In this document: positions 61,797 to 64,000 of the stretch, in pieces
How positions within the stretch are numbered: the first letter of the stretch is position 1
How the letters are laid out: each line of letters starts with the position of its first letter
Source: Variovorax boronicumulans
Lineage (GTDB): Bacteria; Pseudomonadota; Gammaproteobacteria; Burkholderiales; Burkholderiaceae_C
Length of the DNA: 64,000 nucleotides
Assembly (NCBI RefSeq): GCF_007677875.1
Contig: NZ_VEDO01000006.1
Span: 282,897-346,896 of the forward strand
Direction of reading: 5' to 3'
Notes under the pieces: generated by a model
Database searches by the model: none
The model's input: the letters and a program-made list of their open reading frames with translations, nothing else
Told to the model about the DNA's origin: nothing
Made by a program: the position numbers and the translations under genes

Positions 61797-62714
61797 ATGA
61801 ACGACAAGCTTCTCCCCGACCACCACGACAGTGTGATGCAGCGCATCGAGCGCGACCTGCTCGACAGCTACGACGAGGAGCTTGAGATGGAGATCGACGA
61901 CGAGCGCCTGGCCGGCGGCGGAGAAGCCGGCACCGAGGACGGCCTGGGCCGCCAGACCTATTTCCGCGAGCTGCTGCGCCTGCAGGGCGAGCTCGTCAAG
62001 CTGCAGGACTGGGTGCAGTTCCACAAGAAGAAGGTGGTGATCCTGTTCGAGGGCCGCGACGCGGCCGGCAAGGGCGGTGTGATCAAGCGCATCACCCAAC
62101 GCCTGAACCCGCGCGTGTGCCGCGTGGCCGCGCTGCCCGCGCCCAACGACCGCGAGAAAACGCAGTGGTACTTCCAGCGCTACGTCTCGCACCTGCCTGC
62201 GGGCGGCGAGATCGTGCTGTTCGACCGCAGCTGGTACAACCGCGCCGGCGTGGAGCGCGTCATGGGCTTTTGCAACGACGCCGAGTACGAGGAGTTCTTC
62301 CGCTCCGTGCCCGAGTTCGAGAAGATGCTGATCCGCTCGGGCATCACCCTCGTCAAATACTGGTTCTCCATCACCGACGACGAGCAGCACCTGCGCTTTC
62401 TGGGCCGCATCCACGACCCGCTCAAGCAGTGGAAGCTCTCGCCCATGGACTTCGAGAGCCGGCGCCGCTGGGAGGCCTACACCAAGGCCAAGGAAGTCAT
62501 GCTGGAGCGCACCCACATTCCCGAAGCGCCCTGGTGGCTCGTGCAGGCCGTGGACAAGAAGAAGGCCCGCCTCAACTGCATCAGCCACCTGCTCACGCAG
62601 CTGCCCTACGAAGAGATCGAGCACCCGTCCATCGTGCTGCCCGAACGCACGCGCAATCCGGAGTACACGCGCAACCCGGTGCCGGCCAGCATGTACGTGC
62701 CCGAGCGCTATTGA
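61797..62714 (+). CDS. ppk2: Polyphosphate kinase 2
   Basis: The 305-residue PPK2 transfers phosphate between polyphosphate and nucleotides, usually favouring NTP formation from polyP. A charged helical N-terminus (about 1-50) is followed by the Walker A FEGRDAAGKGGVIKRI near residue 85, the lid and Walker B region DRSWYNRAGVERVMGF near 145, and WKLSPMDFESRRRWEAYTKAKEVML. The length and single domain fit a class I or related one-domain PPK2. AAGGA lies upstream of the ATG at 61797. An ATG at 61743 would sit inside the promoter. Confidence 0.93.
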   Translation: MNDKLLPDHHDSVMQRIERDLLDSYDEELEMEIDDERLAGGGEAGTEDGLGRQTYFRELLRLQGELVKLQDWVQFHKKKVVILFEGRDAAGKGGVIKRITQRLNPRVCRVAALPAPNDREKTQWYFQRYVSHLPAGGEIVLFDRSWYNRAGVERVMGFCNDAEYEEFFRSVPEFEKMLIRSGITLVKYWFSITDDEQHLRFLGRIHDPLKQWKLSPMDFESRRRWEAYTKAKEVMLERTHIPEAPWWLVQAVDKKKARLNCISHLLTQLPYEEIEHPSIVLPERTRNPEYTRNPVPASMYVPERY

Positions 62715-62720
62715 TTCACG

Positions 62721-62744
62721 GCGCGCATCGATCGCGCGCGTTTT
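62721..62744 (+). terminator. Probable intrinsic terminator of ppk2
   Basis: GCGCGC (62721-62726) pairs with GCGCGC (62734-62739) around a seven-base loop, followed by GTTTT (62740-62744), seven bases after the ppk2 stop. The T run is short, so strength is uncertain. Confidence 0.5.
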
Positions 62745-62807
62745 CGGCATCCACGGCGCCCCGGCGCCGCGCTAGCATGGCCGGCTCCTGAACCTGCGGA
62801 GTCCGCC

Positions 62808-63491
62808 ATGCTCAAGCTCTACATCGCCAACAAGAATTACTCGTCCTGGTCGCTGCGGCCCTGGCTGCTGATGTCGCAGGCCGGCATCGCCTTCGAAGAA
62901 GTCATGGTGCCCTTCGACGATCTGGCGCCCACCTCGCCCTTCAAGCAGACGCTGCAGCCGCTCGCGCCCACGGGCCAGGTGCCGCTGCTCGTCGATGGCG
63001 ACTTGGTGGTCTGGGACACGCTGGCGATCGCCGAGTACCTGGCCGAGAAGTTCCCCGAGAAGCAGCTGTGGCCCGCCGACGCGCGGGCCCGGGCCCGCGC
63101 ACGCAGCGTGTGTGCCGAGATGCACGCCGGCTTCAGCGCGCTGCGCAACCACTGCCCCATGAACCTGGAGGCCAGCCTGCCCGAGATGGGCCGTGTGATC
63201 TGGCGCGACCAGGCCGGCGTGCGCGCGAACGTGGCGCGCATCGTGGCCATGTGGCAGGAACTGCTCGACACCCATGGCGGCCCGATGCTGTTCGGCGGCT
63301 TCAGCATCGCCGACGCCTACTACGCGCCGGTCTGCGTGCGGCTGGCCAACTTCGCGCTGCCGGTGCCGCCGGCGATTGCAGCCTACATCGAACGCGTGCG
63401 TGCGCTGCCGGCCATGCAGCGCTGGACCGAAGCCGCACTGGCCGAGCACCGCTTCGTGGACTTCGACGAGCCCTACCGCGCAGCACCCTGA
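62808..63491 (+). CDS. Glutathione S-transferase family protein
   Basis: The 227-residue protein has an N-terminal thioredoxin-like domain (LYIANKNYSSWSLRPWLLMSQAGIAFEEVMVPF; Ser in the SSWS active-site region; GQVPLLVDGDLVVWDTLAIAEYLAEKF binding the gamma-Glu of glutathione). An all-helical C-terminal domain follows (about 90-227, with FGGFSIADAYYAPV). The NKNYSSWS start is typical of a common bacterial GST subgroup. Substrate unknown. It converges on the next gene with three bases between stops. Confidence 0.92.
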   Translation: MLKLYIANKNYSSWSLRPWLLMSQAGIAFEEVMVPFDDLAPTSPFKQTLQPLAPTGQVPLLVDGDLVVWDTLAIAEYLAEKFPEKQLWPADARARARARSVCAEMHAGFSALRNHCPMNLEASLPEMGRVIWRDQAGVRANVARIVAMWQELLDTHGGPMLFGGFSIADAYYAPVCVRLANFALPVPPAIAAYIERVRALPAMQRWTEAALAEHRFVDFDEPYRAAP

Positions 63492-63494
63492 CTT

Positions 63495-63785
63495 TCAGCT
63501 GTGGAGCTGGCGCACCCGGTAAGTGGCGTCGAACACCAGCCGGCCCGGCACGCCCTGGTTCATGACCGTGTAGCGCAGGAGCTTGATCGGCGTCTCGCCG
63601 AAGGTGGCATAGAGCTGGCCGGCCATCATGCGCGCTGCGGCCTGGCGGATCGCCGGCTTGTCGGCGTCGATCTGCACGGTCAGCCGATCGGGCCCGCTGT
63701 GCAGCACCGACAGGCAATCCAGGCCACCGAGTTCCTCAAAAGCTGGGATCGACAGCCGTTCGGTGTGCTGGGCCTGGGCGTGCAT
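63495..63785 (-). CDS. Small conserved-looking protein, unknown
   Basis: The 96-residue protein reads MHAQAQHTERLSIPAFEELGG, then CLSVLHSGPDRLTVQIDADKPAIRQAAARMMAGQLYATFGETPIKLLRYTVMNQGVPGRLVFDATYRVRQ. The alternating pattern suggests an alpha/beta fold. AGGAAGG precedes the ATG at 63785, supporting this start over longer readings. I do not recognise a family. It stands alone between the convergent GST gene and a leftward terminator. Confidence 0.65.
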   Translation of the reverse strand: MHAQAQHTERLSIPAFEELGGLDCLSVLHSGPDRLTVQIDADKPAIRQAAARMMAGQLYATFGETPIKLLRYTVMNQGVPGRLVFDATYRVRQLHS

Positions 63786-63898
63786 CGGGACCTTCCTGCG
63801 GGGCGTTTCGGAAAACGCCGCATTCTGGGTAACCCTGGCAAATGTTCCTGTAGGACGACGCCGCCGCCCACTGCGGGCGAATGCTGCGGGCCACGGCC

Positions 63899-63922
63899 AA
63901 AAAAAAGGGCGCATGCGCCCTT
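63899..63922 (-). terminator. Intrinsic terminator for a leftward transcript entering from the right
   Basis: The palindrome GGGCGCATGCGCCC (63907-63920), flanked by AA/TT, is followed on the minus strand by a run of eight T. This is a strong Rho-independent terminator serving a leftward unit that starts beyond 64000. It insulates the small gene at 63495 from it. Confidence 0.8.
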
Positions 63923-63973
63923 CCCTTGGCGGCCCGCGCGGCTTGTATCTTTAGATCCGACCGGCGCGGTAGA

Positions 63974-64000
63974 GTCTGGCGGCCGTTGAGGCGGCCAGAC
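63974..64000. repeat. Hairpin at the right window edge
   Basis: GTCTGGC (63974-63980) pairs with GCCAGAC (63994-64000), with a further three pairs inside after one mismatch and a five-base loop. It lies between the leftward terminator and the window edge. A minus-strand reading ending at a TAA at 63951-63953 gives only 15 residues (ending RLYRAGRI), too little to identify. It could be the 3' end of a gene or of a structured RNA. Confidence 0.4.

Noticed and set aside
63951..64000. C-terminal end of a minus-strand protein
   Set aside because: Only about 15 residues are visible and they match nothing I recognise; kept as an unexplained edge region instead.

Overview
The window is a GC-rich chromosomal segment with tightly packed genes, many ATGA/GTGA overlaps and some GTG/TTG starts. 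A Bug-type solute receptor, DUF3305/DUF3306 formate dehydrogenase helpers, a glmS-Lrp-glmU block and many LysR/IclR/Lrp regulators suggest a betaproteobacterium of the order Burkholderiales, most likely Comamonadaceae. This is inferred from gene content; no rRNA or tRNA was seen. No insertion sequence, prophage or CRISPR array was seen, and no gene-free stretch exceeds 300 bases.

Region by region. 1-1592: the end of a RelE/ParE toxin-antitoxin pair and a membrane diguanylate cyclase. 1691-8807: a phytase-like lipoprotein, a LysR regulator, a small membrane protein, a Bug receptor and a lipoprotein hydrolase, facing an IclR regulator across a promoter region with repeats. 8817-18095: a 14-helix drug exporter, stress-type membrane proteins, an acetolactate synthase large subunit facing an Lrp regulator, an outer-membrane barrel, a soluble double-PAS chemotaxis protein, a DUF3455 lipoprotein and an acetyltransferase. 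18121-21252: a DMT exporter, cytoplasmic trehalase and a NYN-domain protein.

21278-39120 is the most coherent system. It is a formate dehydrogenase island with its own metal supply: moeA, a MoeA fused to a periplasmic-binding-like domain, the tungstate receptor TupA, and a ModE-type regulator with a ligand-binding domain. On the opposite strand lie mobA, a TorD-like chaperone, a 721-residue polyferredoxin, DUF3306 and DUF3305. The dehydrogenase operon follows: a Tat micro-protein, catalytic, FeS and cytochrome b subunits, two small exported proteins, FdhD, and a single-chain permease-ATPase fusion that would complete a TupABC importer. The gene set fits a membrane-bound, periplasm-facing formate dehydrogenase using tungsten or molybdenum bis-MGD.

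39220-43852: LysR- and AraC-controlled NTF2-like, SDR, alpha/beta hydrolase and cyclophilin-like genes. 44109-49884: amino-sugar synthesis (glmS, glmU) with an Lrp regulator and a histidine kinase. 49985-56635: Crp/Fnr, LuxR and LysR regulators, folate cyclo-ligase and the lytic transglycosylase Slt.

57211-61641 is a copper-handling operon. A textbook MerR/CueR-type promoter (19-base spacer with dyad) drives a His-rich protein, a 47-residue His-tailed peptide, a CopB/TolC-like lipoprotein, a multicopper oxidase, a cupredoxin and a CusF-like chaperone. 61718-62714 is polyphosphate kinase 2 behind two PHO-box-like sites. The window closes with a glutathione transferase, a small unknown gene and a leftward terminator belonging to something beyond the right edge.
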